A stretch of 64,000 nt of DNA from Vibrio xiamenensis (GCF_900100015.1 NZ_FNDD01000003.1:62001-126000); one strand, 5' to 3'; positions 18,156-27,457 are shown, numbered from the stretch's first letter. Translations and numbers: made by a program. The notes: a model not told the origin generated them from the sequence alone.

Positions 18156-20141
18156 ATGACGAATTTTAAAAGACGATTAGGCCCGCTTTACCCTATTGCG
18201 ATGGCCAGCATCGCTGTTGTTTTAATTTTCACCCTATCACGGATCGCTCTATCACTGTGGCAAGCAGAACGCATCGACTCTTTCTCATCATGGTTTTCTA
18301 TCTTTGCAAGCGGTTTACGCATTGATATCGCCTCGATCTGTTTCTTATTTATTCTGCCTGCGTTTTTGTCGCCACTGCTAAGCGGCGAGCACCGACTTGG
18401 CCAAGTCTGGCGCTGGGTACTGCGTGTTTGGATCACCGCAGGGCTTTGGCTTGCGGTCTACATGGAAGCAGCAACGCCGCCGTTTATCTCGGAATATGAC
18501 CTTAGACCTAACCGTTTGTTTATAGAGTATCTTGTCTACCCCAAAGAAGTGTTTGGCATGTTATGGAGTGGCTATAAGCTCGAATTACTATTGGCCACGA
18601 TGGTAACCATCGCAACGCTCGTTATCGGTTGGAAATGGAGCCGTTCAATCACTCGCGATTTGGCTATGCCGAAATGGTATTGGCGACCGGTTATCGCGGT
18701 TGTGGTGTTGGCGATTGGCATTCTCGGTGCTCGCTCAACCTTGGGCCATCGACCACTCAACCCTGCAATGGTGGCATTTTCTAGCGATCCTCTGGTGAAT
18801 GATCTGACTCTAAACTCGTCATATGCGGTAATTTTTGCTGCCAAGCAGATGGGCAGTGAAGCCAACGCTTTTGAGTTTTACCCGAAAATGCCGCAACAAG
18901 ATATCGTGGCACAAGTGCGCGCTTCAATGAATGTCAGCCCTAATGATTTCGTCAACGGAGAAGCGCCGACACTTGCCAAGCGTTACGCCAGTAATCAGCA
19001 ATCGCAAAAGAACATTGTCATTTTACTGCTTGAAAGCCACGGCGCTCGCTATGTTAAAAGCTTAGGAGGCATTGATGTATCGCCAAATATCGACCAGTTG
19101 ATCAACGACGGTTGGGCATTCACTCGCATGTACGCATCAGGGACGCGTTCAGTGCGAGGTTTAGAAGCGGTAACGACAGGCTTCTCACCAACGCCTGCGC
19201 GCTCGGTGGTCAAACTCGGTAAAAGCCAAACCAACTTCTTTACCATTGCCGATCTGTTGGCTCACAATGACTATCACACCCAGTTTATCTACGGTGGAGA
19301 AAGCCATTTTGACAATATGAAGCGCTTTTTCCTCGGTAACGGCTTTACCGATATCCAAGACTTCCCGACCTTCACCAATCCGAAATTTGTCGGCTCTTGG
19401 GGAGCGAGCGATGAGGATCTGTTCAATAAAGCGGATCAGCAGTTTACTCGCTTGAGTAAACAAGGTAAGCCTTTCTTTAGCTTGGTATTTACCTCATCAA
19501 ACCACAGTCCGTTTGAATACCCAGACAATACCATTAAGCCCTACAATCAGCCGAAAAATACCGTTGAAAATGCGGTGCATTATGCCGATTATGCCCTTGG
19601 TCAGTTTGTTGCCAAAGCCAAAGCGTCAAGCTACTGGAATAACACCGTATTTGCGGTGATTGCCGACCACGATGCGCGATCTTTTGGATCGTCACCGGTA
19701 CCGATTGGTCACTTTCATATTCCAGCGGTCATTTTCGGCGGCGGAATTGAAGCTCACAAAGATGATCGCTTAGTCAGCCAAATCGATTTAGCACCGACTC
19801 TACTCTCTTTAGCTGGCATCAACAGCGTGAACCCTATGATAGGTTTTGACCTCACCAAACCCGTGCCCGTTGAAAAGCAGCGCGCACTCATGCAACGTGA
19901 TAAGAACTTTGCTTGGATGACGGCAAATAACCAAGTGGTCACACTGCTGCCCGGCCAAGGTATCGCTACTTATCGCTATGATTCAAACGTCGATAAACTC
20001 TCACCAGCACCGGTGGCACAAAATGTTATCGACCAAGCCCATGCGAATGCGATGTGGGGCAGCCTAGCGTTTGAAAAAGATTACTATACCGCGCGAAACA
20101 GTTATAAAGTTGGCGACAGCGTCAACCACACACAACCCTAA
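18156..20141 (+). CDS. LtaS-type phosphoglycerol/phosphoethanolamine transferase (sulfatase fold)
   Basis: Inner-membrane enzyme of 661 residues expected to transfer a phospholipid head group (phosphoglycerol or phosphoethanolamine) to an envelope acceptor, leaving diacylglycerol. Five membrane segments fill about 1-195, followed by a periplasmic sulfatase-fold domain (about 285-600). Key residues in LtaS order are present: Glu293 (LLLESHG, metal), Thr330 (ASGTRSVRG, nucleophile), His450 (SSNHSPF), Asp504-His505 (IADHDAR, metal) and a His-rich GHFHIP loop at 518-523. Ribosome site AAGGAA lies upstream. dgkA starts 18 bp downstream, which fits recycling of the diacylglycerol by-product. The acceptor (glucans, lipid A, other) cannot be read from sequence; OpgB-like and EptA-like roles are alternatives. 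Confidence 0.88.
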   Translation: MTNFKRRLGPLYPIAMASIAVVLIFTLSRIALSLWQAERIDSFSSWFSIFASGLRIDIASICFLFILPAFLSPLLSGEHRLGQVWRWVLRVWITAGLWLAVYMEAATPPFISEYDLRPNRLFIEYLVYPKEVFGMLWSGYKLELLLATMVTIATLVIGWKWSRSITRDLAMPKWYWRPVIAVVVLAIGILGARSTLGHRPLNPAMVAFSSDPLVNDLTLNSSYAVIFAAKQMGSEANAFEFYPKMPQQDIVAQVRASMNVSPNDFVNGEAPTLAKRYASNQQSQKNIVILLLESHGARYVKSLGGIDVSPNIDQLINDGWAFTRMYASGTRSVRGLEAVTTGFSPTPARSVVKLGKSQTNFFTIADLLAHNDYHTQFIYGGESHFDNMKRFFLGNGFTDIQDFPTFTNPKFVGSWGASDEDLFNKADQQFTRLSKQGKPFFSLVFTSSNHSPFEYPDNTIKPYNQPKNTVENAVHYADYALGQFVAKAKASSYWNNTVFAVIADHDARSFGSSPVPIGHFHIPAVIFGGGIEAHKDDRLVSQIDLAPTLLSLAGINSVNPMIGFDLTKPVPVEKQRALMQRDKNFAWMTANNQVVTLLPGQGIATYRYDSNVDKLSPAPVAQNVIDQAHANAMWGSLAFEKDYYTARNSYKVGDSVNHTQP

Positions 20142-20159
20142 AATCAGGAACTATTCGTA

Positions 20160-20516
20160 ATGAAAACAGGTCACACTGGGATTAAGCGTATCGTTTACGC
20201 CACCGGGTATTCATTTAAAGGATTGAGAGCTGCGTGGTGCAACGAAGCCGCTTTTCGTCAAGAGAGTGTCGCAGCCTTGGTGTTAATCGTTGTGGCGTTT
20301 TTTCTGCCAGTCAGCAAACTTGAGCAGTTGGCAATGATCGGCAGTTTAGCCATCGTATTGATTGCCGAGTTAATGAACTCAGCGGTTGAAGCTGTGGTTG
20401 ACCGCATCAGTGATGAACACCATGAATTGAGTGGACGTGCGAAAGACATTGGCTCTGCCGCAGTATTTGTCTCATTGGCACTAGCCGCATTTACTTGGGG
20501 CTATATTCTGATCTAG
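20160..20516 (+). CDS. dgkA: Diacylglycerol kinase
   Basis: Integral inner-membrane kinase of 118 residues that phosphorylates diacylglycerol to phosphatidic acid, feeding it back to phospholipid synthesis. Typical features: N-terminal GYSFKGLRAAWCNEAAFRQE, three membrane helices, the signature ELMNSAVEAVVDRISDEHHELSGRAKDIGSAAV (split here over about residues 66-98) and length equal to E. coli DgkA (122). It is the second gene of an operon with the LtaS-like transferase (18-bp gap, AGGAA ribosome site in the gap), so its likely substrate source is that enzyme. Confidence 0.96.
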   Translation: MKTGHTGIKRIVYATGYSFKGLRAAWCNEAAFRQESVAALVLIVVAFFLPVSKLEQLAMIGSLAIVLIAELMNSAVEAVVDRISDEHHELSGRAKDIGSAAVFVSLALAAFTWGYILI

Positions 20517-20532
20517 AACACCAAGAACCCAA

Positions 20533-20564
20533 GGTTTAGTCACCGTAACTCGGTGGCTAAAACC
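20533..20564 (+). terminator. Hairpin between dgkA and soxR
   Basis: GGTTTAGTCACCG and CGGTGGCTAAAACC pair with one bulge and a G-T pair over a 5-nt loop; lies between two convergent genes and may end both. Confidence 0.5.
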
Positions 20565-20576
20565 AATATTGAATTA

Positions 20577-21020
20577 TCACGGTTTTGATGGCACCACCAA
20601 ATTGCTTCCTGGGCGCACCTCGCCCCATTTATCCTGCGGATTTTGCAACGCGCAGCGCTCAAGAGATAAACACCCACAACCAATGCATTCACCAAGACTG
20701 TTTTGCAGTTTTCTCAGCGCTTGAATTCGACGCTCAAGAAGTTGATGCCACGAACTCGCCATCGCTTGCCATTCACTTTTATTCGGCGCCTGATGCTTAG
20801 GCAGGTGCACAAACGCTTGGCTTATCTCTTCAAGAGTTAAACCTACTTGCTGCGCGGCTTTAATCACCGCGACCCGCCTTAGAACACTGCGCTCATAACG
20901 GCGTTGGTTCCCCGCATTACGACCGCTAAAAATAAGCCCTTTCTGCTCATAAAAATGCAGCGCGGATACTTTAACATTAGCGCGCTTCGCCACTTCTCCA
21001 ACACTTAATTCCATCGCCAT
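20577..21020 (-). CDS. soxR: Redox-sensitive transcriptional activator SoxR
   Basis: MerR-family regulator of 147 residues sensing redox-cycling compounds through a [2Fe-2S] cluster. N-terminal winged helix (ELSVGEVAKRANVKVSALHFYEQKGL), a dimer helix (about 80-108), and the cluster ligands Cys112, Cys115, Cys117, Cys123 in the exact CxxCxC-x5-C pattern of E. coli SoxR (119/122/124/130). It is divergent from an MFS transporter gene and a perfect SoxR box lies between them. No soxS gene is present here, so the MFS gene is probably the direct target, as in many non-enteric bacteria. Confidence 0.96.
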   Translation of the reverse strand: MAMELSVGEVAKRANVKVSALHFYEQKGLIFSGRNAGNQRRYERSVLRRVAVIKAAQQVGLTLEEISQAFVHLPKHQAPNKSEWQAMASSWHQLLERRIQALRKLQNSLGECIGCGCLSLERCALQNPQDKWGEVRPGSNLVVPSKP

Positions 21021-21040
21021 TCCCTTGGTTAAAAAACCGC

Positions 21041-21071
21041 TTTACCTCAAGTTAACTTGAGGTTTTAGAGT
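21041..21071 (+). promoter_or_regulatory. SoxR-controlled promoter of the MFS gene
   Basis: The 18-bp palindrome CCTCAAGTTAACTTGAGG (21045-21062) is the canonical SoxR operator. It sits between a -35 TTTACC (21041-21046) and a weak -10 TAGAGT (21066-21071) with the 19-bp over-long spacer that SoxR untwists in E. coli soxS. Confidence 0.9.
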
Positions 21072-21106
21072 AGCAATAAATACCGCAATTGACATGGATA
21101 ATTTCA

Positions 21107-22300
21107 ATGAAAAACAAAACTCTCGCGTATTTAACCGGGCGCTTTTTTGATGGCATCTCATCGGGACTGTTTATGATGGCCCTGCCTTGGCTGATGTTAC
21201 AAAGCCCCAATATGGGCACCTTTGTCGCCCTAGTGGCGCTAAGCTGCACCCTAATTTCATTTGTTGCAACGCCGTATTTCTCGCGCCTGATTGACCGTTA
21301 TTCCCGTAAGCAACTGCTCATCGTTAATCAAGTGCTGCAAGCTTCAGTCGCGCTGATTGTCACTTTGGTTTATGCCGCAGGATTACAGTCAAACTGGCTA
21401 CTCGCCGGAGCACAATTGCTGTTTTGGGTCTCAAGTAATTTAGCTTGGAATACCAACAACGCATTCACTCAAGAAAACTATACCCAAAATGAGTATGCGC
21501 GTATTTCCGGCCAGCAAGAGGTGGTGATGCAAGGCACTACGCTTGGCGCTGGCGCACTTGGCATTGTGCTACTTGAGCATTGGGGGATGTTCGAATTTGC
21601 TCTGTTTGCCACTTTGGCATCCACCATCGCAGCTATCGCTTACTGGCTAACTCCGTACACCAGAAAATTCATCGCCAGCAAACACCATTCTCTCGTCCAA
21701 GATTTGGGGTTAGTTCGCCAAGAACTCGGTGCGCAAAAGCGCTTCTATACGCTGGTTTTTCTGTCGTGTTTGACTTATCCAATGCTGACTTACTTATCCA
21801 AACTGGTACCGATTTGGTTTGCTGAGCACAATGTCTCTGGGCAATGGTTTGCCGCTTACAATCTGTGCTTTGGCTTGGGTTCGTTAGTGACAGGTTTAGT
21901 GGTTAGCCGATTGTTAGCTCGCTGGTCATCCCCGACCTTGATTCAATTCGCTCTTTTTGGTGTTAGCGGATTGTTGGTCGTCATGAGCCTATCCACACCG
22001 CTGTATTTAGTTACCTTCACCGCTGGATTTGGCTTTTTTAATGCGCTCAATCGCATCGCTAGAACCAACTGGATGCATCATCAAGTGGACATGAATATCC
22101 GCGGCAGAATCGATGGTGCGATGGGAATGCTCAGCACCCTGACTCAATCGCTGGGCTATGTGTTAATTGCGCTACTCAGTTACGCGAATATGACATTATG
22201 GGGCTTTTATATCGCTGCCGCATTGATGCTACTGGTGTCGTTGTTTGCGCTGCGTTTGAATGTGGCTAAAAGCGCAGAACCGCTACTTAACGCTCACTAG
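21107..22300 (+). CDS. MFS transporter under SoxR control
   Basis: Twelve-helix major-facilitator protein of about 397 residues, probably a proton-driven exporter of redox-active or toxic compounds. Hydrophobic segments run throughout; the loop RLIDRYSRKQLL after the second helix matches the MFS motif A region (DRxxRK). I chose the ATG at 21107; a TTG at 21089 in frame is possible but lies only about 10 bp from the expected transcription start. Direct control by SoxR is strongly suggested by the operator 45 bp upstream. No substrate-specific motif is recognisable; uptake of a siderophore or another solute is less likely given this control. Confidence 0.85.
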   Translation: MKNKTLAYLTGRFFDGISSGLFMMALPWLMLQSPNMGTFVALVALSCTLISFVATPYFSRLIDRYSRKQLLIVNQVLQASVALIVTLVYAAGLQSNWLLAGAQLLFWVSSNLAWNTNNAFTQENYTQNEYARISGQQEVVMQGTTLGAGALGIVLLEHWGMFEFALFATLASTIAAIAYWLTPYTRKFIASKHHSLVQDLGLVRQELGAQKRFYTLVFLSCLTYPMLTYLSKLVPIWFAEHNVSGQWFAAYNLCFGLGSLVTGLVVSRLLARWSSPTLIQFALFGVSGLLVVMSLSTPLYLVTFTAGFGFFNALNRIARTNWMHHQVDMNIRGRIDGAMGMLSTLTQSLGYVLIALLSYANMTLWGFYIAAALMLLVSLFALRLNVAKSAEPLLNAH

Positions 22301-22361
22301 GTACTATTCTCCTTGTCGCTACTCTTGAACTCTTCGTAGGGCTGAGGCAGTACAGAAGGTA

Positions 22362-22391
22362 CAAAAAAAGCCGGACTCTCGACCGGCTTTC
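22362..22391. terminator. Bidirectional terminator
   Basis: AAAGCCGG / CCGGCTTT stem with 8-nt loop between the convergent MFS gene and the small gene at 22452, flanked by an A run on the left. Confidence 0.75.
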
Positions 22392-22451
22392 ATCAAGTGG
22401 CTATTGGATCAAAGCTATCACTCACAGTGGCAGCTCGAACGAAATAGCAGG

Positions 22452-22646
22452 CTATTTTTCTAAGCTCATCCCAATGTCGCTGAGTTTGTCACGAAATGAT
22501 TCAATGGTGTCGGCTTTGTAGGTTGGTGAGCCGTTAAAGTAGCGGGGTTTTTCGGGAAGCATTGCATTTTTTAACTGTTTTTCTTGTTCAAGATCATCGT
22601 GATAGACAGTGACTCGATTGGGAATATCCTGCTTAAACGTTGCCAT
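22452..22646 (-). CDS. Small hypothetical protein, 64 residues
   Basis: Short polar protein starting MATFKQDIPNRVTVYHDD. An AAGGAG ribosome site lies 6 nt before the ATG at 22646; an ATG six bases further upstream directly abuts that site and is unlikely. No motif, membrane segment or cysteine is seen, and I do not recognise the family. The good ribosome site and codon use support a real gene. Confidence 0.6.
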   Translation of the reverse strand: MATFKQDIPNRVTVYHDDLEQEKQLKNAMLPEKPRYFNGSPTYKADTIESFRDKLSDIGMSLEK

Positions 22647-22801
22647 TAGCATCTCCTTTTACTGACGTTGTTGCCTATTTAAGCGTAGTGTAACGAGTCA
22701 AGCTGTCAAAAAACTGGGCCGTGCTCTGACCAAAATTTTACATAACTAGATGTAATTCAAACCGTTAACCGAATGTTAAAGGGTAACGTAGCCACAAACC
22801 G

Positions 22802-23257
22802 TTACACCTCACGGGTCATAAACAAACTGTAAGGATCAAGCTGATAATCCCCAAAAGGTCCGCACTCGACAAAGCCGTACGATTGGTACAAGCGATGCGC
22901 AGGATGGAAAAATTCCATCGAACCAGTTTCTAAACTCAAACGTTGGTAACCTTGCTGCTTGGCATGCTCAATGATGTGCGCGAGTAATTTCGATGCGATG
23001 CCTTGTTTGCGCGCGCTGGTTGCTGTGCGCATGGATTTAATTTCACCATGTTGATCATCGAGGCGCTTGAGCGCGCCACAACCAAGCAGTTGGTCATTAT
23101 TCCATAGGGTCCAAAAGGTGACCGATGGGTGCTGCAGACCTGAAACGTCCAATGCGTGCACGCTCTCTTCCGGCGAGTTGCTATTCATATCTTGCAGATG
23201 TTGATTGAGCAGTTCGAGTACTTGTGGGTGGGTAATAGGGTCGACTTTGATTTCCAT
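22802..23257 (-). CDS. GNAT-family N-acetyltransferase
   Basis: Acetyl-CoA-dependent acetyltransferase of 151 residues. The core is clear: LLGCGALKRLDDQHGEIKSMRT (motif D/A strand), then ARKQGIASKLLAHIIEHAKQQG (Q/RxxGxG/A acetyl-CoA loop, here RKQGIA) and a terminal YQSYGFVECGPFGDY. The overall layout matches small YsnE-like GNATs. Substrate is unknown. AGGA lies 9 nt before ATG. It is followed on the same strand, upstream, by the separate fpr gene with a 70-bp gap. Confidence 0.88.
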   Translation of the reverse strand: MEIKVDPITHPQVLELLNQHLQDMNSNSPEESVHALDVSGLQHPSVTFWTLWNNDQLLGCGALKRLDDQHGEIKSMRTATSARKQGIASKLLAHIIEHAKQQGYQRLSLETGSMEFFHPAHRLYQSYGFVECGPFGDYQLDPYSLFMTREV

Positions 23258-23329
23258 CGAGACACATCCTGATTGTTAAAAAATCCTTTGCTACAACATA
23301 TCAGATGTTCCAGTCGTTATTAATCAAAA

Positions 23330-24091
23330 TTACCAGTAGCGCTCGTAGACGATATTGCCACCACTCGCCGCGCGATATTTTTCAAGACCAAGTGCCTGCA
23401 GCGGCGCCAGAGTGGATTTGATCATTTCAGGATTACCACACAACATCACAAAGCTTTGCTCTGGCGTCATCGTGACACCCGCTTGTTCAAACAATTGCTC
23501 GTTTTCAAGCAGCTCGGGAATGCGCCCTTGCAAATATGGCGATTCTTCGCGGCTGACGATCGGCACATATTGCAGACGCCCTTCATAAAAGGCCACGAGT
23601 TGCTTAATCAAATATTGATAAACCAAATCGGCCTGATAACGCACCGCGTGGACTAAAACGATATTTTCACACCGCGGACGCAGATGAATATCATCAAGCA
23701 ACGATAAAAATGGACCGATTCCGGTGCCAGTCGCCAACAGCCATAAGTCATTGGCGCATTTAGGCACAATATCGCCGGTCAAATCGCCATTGGCGCGCTC
23801 ACCAACATAAATGCTATCGCCGATCGCAAGTTGCTGGAGGTTGGGCGTCAGTTGTCCATCGGTATTCGCCACCACCAAAAATTCCAACATGTCGTTGGTA
23901 CTCATAGGGGCATTAACGATGGAATACGCGCGACTGATGAGTTGGCCGCTTGTATCCGGTAAGGCGAGTTTGGTGAATTGACCTGCTTTGAAATCCAATT
24001 TCGCGCCACTAATGCGCAAGCTAAATAGCTCTGAGGTCCAGTCTGTTCGTTGTGCAACGGTCGCAGATTGAAAGCCCGGATAGTTCAACAT
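23330..24091 (-). CDS. fpr: Ferredoxin/flavodoxin-NADP+ reductase
   Basis: FAD enzyme of 253 residues that moves electrons between NADPH and ferredoxin or flavodoxin. FAD-binding RAYSIVNAP (RxYS) and NADP-binding LLATGTGIGPFLSLL with a later VMLCGNPEMI are in place; the C terminus IVYERYW ends in the aromatic residue that stacks on the flavin in subclass I bacterial Fpr. Length and motifs match E. coli Fpr (248). GGAGG lies 7 nt before ATG. It is not obviously linked to the soxR box, which is 2 kb away, although fpr is a superoxide-response gene in enterics. Confidence 0.95.
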   Translation of the reverse strand: MLNYPGFQSATVAQRTDWTSELFSLRISGAKLDFKAGQFTKLALPDTSGQLISRAYSIVNAPMSTNDMLEFLVVANTDGQLTPNLQQLAIGDSIYVGERANGDLTGDIVPKCANDLWLLATGTGIGPFLSLLDDIHLRPRCENIVLVHAVRYQADLVYQYLIKQLVAFYEGRLQYVPIVSREESPYLQGRIPELLENEQLFEQAGVTMTPEQSFVMLCGNPEMIKSTLAPLQALGLEKYRAASGGNIVYERYW

Positions 24092-24263
24092 CTTAACGCC
24101 TCCACCAACTCAGAATAATTCCCAAAGTAACGCCGCTTAACCGTTAAGTAAAGCGAGCCGATTACAACCTCAAGTATGATCACATTTTTATAACAAGTCT
24201 CATTTTTCGCACACAATTCGGATTAGAATAAAAACTCAAACTTCAATTCAAAGAGGAACGCTA

Positions 24264-24707
24264 ATGACCGATTCTAGCTTGCTTAGTGACTATCCCGTGC
24301 ATACTGAAATCGAAGTCGCATGGGGAGAAATGGATGCATTACAACATGTTAACAATGCGGTCTATTTCCGCTACTTTGAAACCGCACGAATTGACTACTG
24401 CCAAGCACTTGATTTGATGAAAATTCTTTCCGCAAGCAACATAGGTCCCGTTGTCAGTGAAACCAGTTGCCGCTACAAATTGCCTGTGACATTTCCGGAT
24501 ACTTTAGTGGTTGGCTCGCGGATCATTGAAGTGAAAGACGACCGCTTTACCATGGAATACGCAGTGCTGAGCCGTAAGCATCAGGCTATCTCGACGCTCG
24601 GCAAAGCCACCATAGTGATGTTTGACTTTAAAACCGGACACAAGGCGCCGCTGCCACAATCGGTGATTGAACATATTGACGCGGTTGAATCGCGCAGCAA
24701 TCGCTAA
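24264..24707 (+). CDS. Acyl-CoA thioesterase, hotdog fold (4HBT family)
   Basis: Hydrolyses acyl-CoA thioesters; 147 residues. The hallmark WGEMDALQHVNNAVYFRYFETARIDY (4HBT motif with the catalytic Asp in MDALQHVNN) lies near residues 20-45, and the rest follows the single hotdog pattern. Ribosome site AGAGG. It stands alone. The fatty-acyl chain preference is unknown; YbgC/FadM-like enzymes are the nearest characterised relatives by eye. Confidence 0.9.
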   Translation: MTDSSLLSDYPVHTEIEVAWGEMDALQHVNNAVYFRYFETARIDYCQALDLMKILSASNIGPVVSETSCRYKLPVTFPDTLVVGSRIIEVKDDRFTMEYAVLSRKHQAISTLGKATIVMFDFKTGHKAPLPQSVIEHIDAVESRSNR

Positions 24708-24865
24708 TCCAAACCGTTTAAGCCGCTGATTCACAGTGTAAATTGAATATATTCTCGCTCACAGCCATCGCACGCTCGGCGAGCAAAAGGCTTTTGCTTT
24801 GCCAAAAGATGCTTCACAATGACGGCGAAAATGGAATGCCAAAACTTTCGTATTAGCGAGTCACT

Positions 24866-26167
24866 ATGCACACAGTCAGCCAATCCTTTGTCGAACAAGG
24901 GATCAAATACACACCAAAATTTTATACTCTGCCCCTTAACTACTCAGACGACAGCCTAGGCAACATCACCGTATTTTGCCGCGAACTGACTCAAGCCGAT
25001 GACAGCGACAGTCACAAACCGTGGCTGGTCTATCTACAAGGGGGGCCAGGTTTTCCCTCACCGCGCCCGAATGGTCACAGCGGCTGGTTAAAGCGCGCGC
25101 TGCAAGACTATCGCGTGTTGCTGCTTGATCAACGCGGCACCGGCCATAGCAGTGTGATAAGCCATCAAACGTTAGCACCGCTTACCGCGCAGCAACAAGC
25201 CAACTATTTGAGCCATTTTCGCGCCGACAATATCGTGCGTGACGCGGAGGCCATCCGCCAACAGATGGGCGTGGAGAAGTGGGCGATTTTAGGCCAGAGC
25301 TACGGCGGCTTTTGCTCACTGACGTATCTGTCTATGTTCCCAAGCAGCCTGTTACGCAGCTATATCACCGGTGGCGTACCCTCGATTGACCCAAACCCAG
25401 ATACAGTTTACCAAGCCACTTTTGAGCGCACGATGGATAAAAACCAAGCGTTTTTTACCCAGTTCCCACAGGCGCAAAGCCTTTGCCAACGTATCGCCGA
25501 TCACTTGCTCAGCAATGAGGAATATCTCCCGAATGGTCAGCGATTTACCGTTGAACAATTTCAGCAGATTGGCATTAATTTCGGTATGAGCGATAGCTTT
25601 TTGCCCACTTACTATGCGCTGGAAAATGCGCTTATCGAAGTGGATGGCAAAACCGTGATGCGTTATGAATTCCTCGATATGATGTTTAAGGAACAAGGTT
25701 TTCAAACCAACCCGATTTATGCCATCTTGCACGAATCCATCTATTGCCAAGGTTTTGCGTCCAATTGGAGCGCTGAACGTGTACGTCAAACTCGCCCAGA
25801 ATTTAATTACCAAAGCGGTAACCATTTCTACTTCACTGGCGAAATGGTGTTCCCTTGGATGTTTGACCAATACAACTGCTTAAAACCGCTGAAACAAGCC
25901 GCGCAGTTATTGGCCGAGAAACAAGATTGGGGGCGACTCTACGACCGCGCCGTATTGGCGAAAAATACTGTGCCGGTGACCTGCGCGATGTACGCGGATG
26001 ATATGTTTGTTGAAATGGATTTAAGTCGTCAAACGCTCAAACACATTCCAAACAGCAAAGCTTGGATCACCAATCAGTACGAACACAATGGCCTTCGCGC
26101 CGACGGCGAGCACATTCTCGATACACTGATTGCGATGGGCAATCACATCGCTTCGACGCAATACTAA
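24866..26167 (+). CDS. Alpha/beta-hydrolase, S33 prolyl aminopeptidase-like
   Basis: Cytoplasmic peptidase candidate of 433 residues, releasing N-terminal proline or a similar residue. Oxyanion motif LQGGPGFPSPRP, strand turn LLDQRGTGHSS, nucleophile elbow GQSYGG (Ser about residue 144) and C-terminal His in NQYEHNGLRADGEHI are in S33 order, and length equals Xanthomonas/Aeromonas-type proline iminopeptidases with a large cap domain. No signal peptide. A weak ribosome site (GAGT) precedes the ATG. Single-gene unit. Confidence 0.87.
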   Translation: MHTVSQSFVEQGIKYTPKFYTLPLNYSDDSLGNITVFCRELTQADDSDSHKPWLVYLQGGPGFPSPRPNGHSGWLKRALQDYRVLLLDQRGTGHSSVISHQTLAPLTAQQQANYLSHFRADNIVRDAEAIRQQMGVEKWAILGQSYGGFCSLTYLSMFPSSLLRSYITGGVPSIDPNPDTVYQATFERTMDKNQAFFTQFPQAQSLCQRIADHLLSNEEYLPNGQRFTVEQFQQIGINFGMSDSFLPTYYALENALIEVDGKTVMRYEFLDMMFKEQGFQTNPIYAILHESIYCQGFASNWSAERVRQTRPEFNYQSGNHFYFTGEMVFPWMFDQYNCLKPLKQAAQLLAEKQDWGRLYDRAVLAKNTVPVTCAMYADDMFVEMDLSRQTLKHIPNSKAWITNQYEHNGLRADGEHILDTLIAMGNHIASTQY

Positions 26168-26329
26168 CCTCGCGTTAATACTCTTTCCCGCCAATCCTTA
26201 TCGTGGGCTAGCGCTTGAAAGCTTAATTTCAAGCGCTCTATTATCCTTAAATCCTATAGGTATTTGTCGCCATCAAGCTCGGCTATAATGCGCGCGTTAT
26301 CACCTCAACCCTAAGTTTAAGGATCTGTT

Positions 26330-27310
26330 ATGAGTCAATATGTCGTTTGTGCGCTGTACAAATTTGTCGAGCTCAAAGACTTCCAAGCACTGCAAGCACC
26401 ACTACACGAGCTAATGGAACAGCACCAAATTCGTGGCACACTGCTATTGGCCCAAGAAGGAATCAACGGCACGGTTGCCGCAAAACGCGCGGGCATCGAT
26501 GCCCTACTTGCGTGGCTAGAAGCCGAACCGCGTTTACAAGGCACGGTAAGCAAAGAGTCCTACGCCGAACAACAGCCCTTTAACCGCAGCAAAGTGAAAC
26601 TTAAAAAAGAGATTGTCACTATGGGTGTTGAAGGCATCGATCCGCGTCACGTGGTAGGCACTTACGTCAAACCCGAGCAATGGAACGATTTGATTTCTGA
26701 CCCAGAAGTGCTGGTGATCGATACCCGCAACGACTACGAAATTGAACTTGGCACATTTAAAAACGCCGTCAATCCTCATACAGAGACGTTCCGCGAGTTT
26801 CCTCAATACGTGGCGGACAACCTAGATAAAAACCAGCATAAGAAAGTTGCGATGTTCTGCACTGGCGGTATTCGCTGTGAAAAGTCCACCGCTTATCTAA
26901 AAGAGCAAGGCTTTGATGAGGTGTACCATCTTGAAGGTGGCATTTTGAAATACCTTGAAGAGACACCACAAGAGCAAAGCCTATGGCAAGGCGACTGCTA
27001 TGTTTTTGATGGCCGAGTGGCGGTCAATCACGCGCTCGAAAAAAGTGCTTTTGACGTGTGTAACGCGTGCCGCTTACCTATCACCGAGCAAGACAAGCAG
27101 TCTGATAAGTTTGAGCAAGGGGTGAGTTGTCCGAAATGTCATGGCACTCATAGCGAAGAGCAAATCGCCCGTTTTCGTGAACGTGAGAAGCAGGTGCAAT
27201 TGGCGAAACAGCGCGGCGAAGATCACGTCGGCGGTGATGTCAACAAAACCATGGATTCGCGCCGCCAACAAAAATTGGCCCATAAGCAACAGCAGCGCCA
27301 AACCAAATAA
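26330..27310 (+). CDS. trhO: tRNA uridine-34 hydroxylase (rhodanese-like)
   Basis: Oxygen-dependent formation of 5-hydroxyuridine at tRNA position 34, the first step to the cmo5U family. 326 residues: N-terminal domain with [13 protein letters not shown] (about 38-50), rhodanese domain with the catalytic loop [11 protein letters not shown] (Cys177, Cys183), then a Cys-rich C-terminal segment CNACRLP...CPKCHG that probably binds zinc, and a basic tail. This is the YceA/TrhO layout. AAGGAT precedes the ATG and a terminator follows. Confidence 0.95.
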   Translation: MSQYVVCALYKFVELKDFQALQAPLHELMEQHQIRGTLLLAQEGINGTVAAKRAGIDALLAWLEAEPRLQGTVSKESYAEQQPFNRSKVKLKKEIVTMGVEGIDPRHVVGTYVKPEQWNDLISDPEVLVIDTRNDYEIELGTFKNAVNPHTETFREFPQYVADNLDKNQHKKVAMFCTGGIRCEKSTAYLKEQGFDEVYHLEGGILKYLEETPQEQSLWQGDCYVFDGRVAVNHALEKSAFDVCNACRLPITEQDKQSDKFEQGVSCPKCHGTHSEEQIARFREREKQVQLAKQRGEDHVGGDVNKTMDSRRQQKLAHKQQQRQTK

Positions 27311-27332
27311 TCCACACCTTTAATAATGATAT

Positions 27333-27358
27333 AAAGCCCTCATTTTGTGGGCTTTTTT
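27333..27358 (+). terminator. Rho-independent terminator after trhO
   Basis: AAAGCCC / GGGCTTT stem with a 9-nt loop and a T6 tail. It lies inside an upstream in-frame extension of the next gene, which argues against that extension being translated. Confidence 0.85.
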
Positions 27359-27457
27359 ATTTTAAGCCCACCAATAATTCACGCGATTAGACGGTTTATT
27401 TTCGTGGCAGTTTGTGCCATCTTGGTAATACACAACAAACCTAACAAAGGAAGTTCC

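Noticed and set aside
27347-27457. N-terminal extension of glutathione peroxidase, looking like a signal peptide
   Set aside because: It starts inside the trhO terminator; the downstream ATG has a proper ribosome site and matches the family start.
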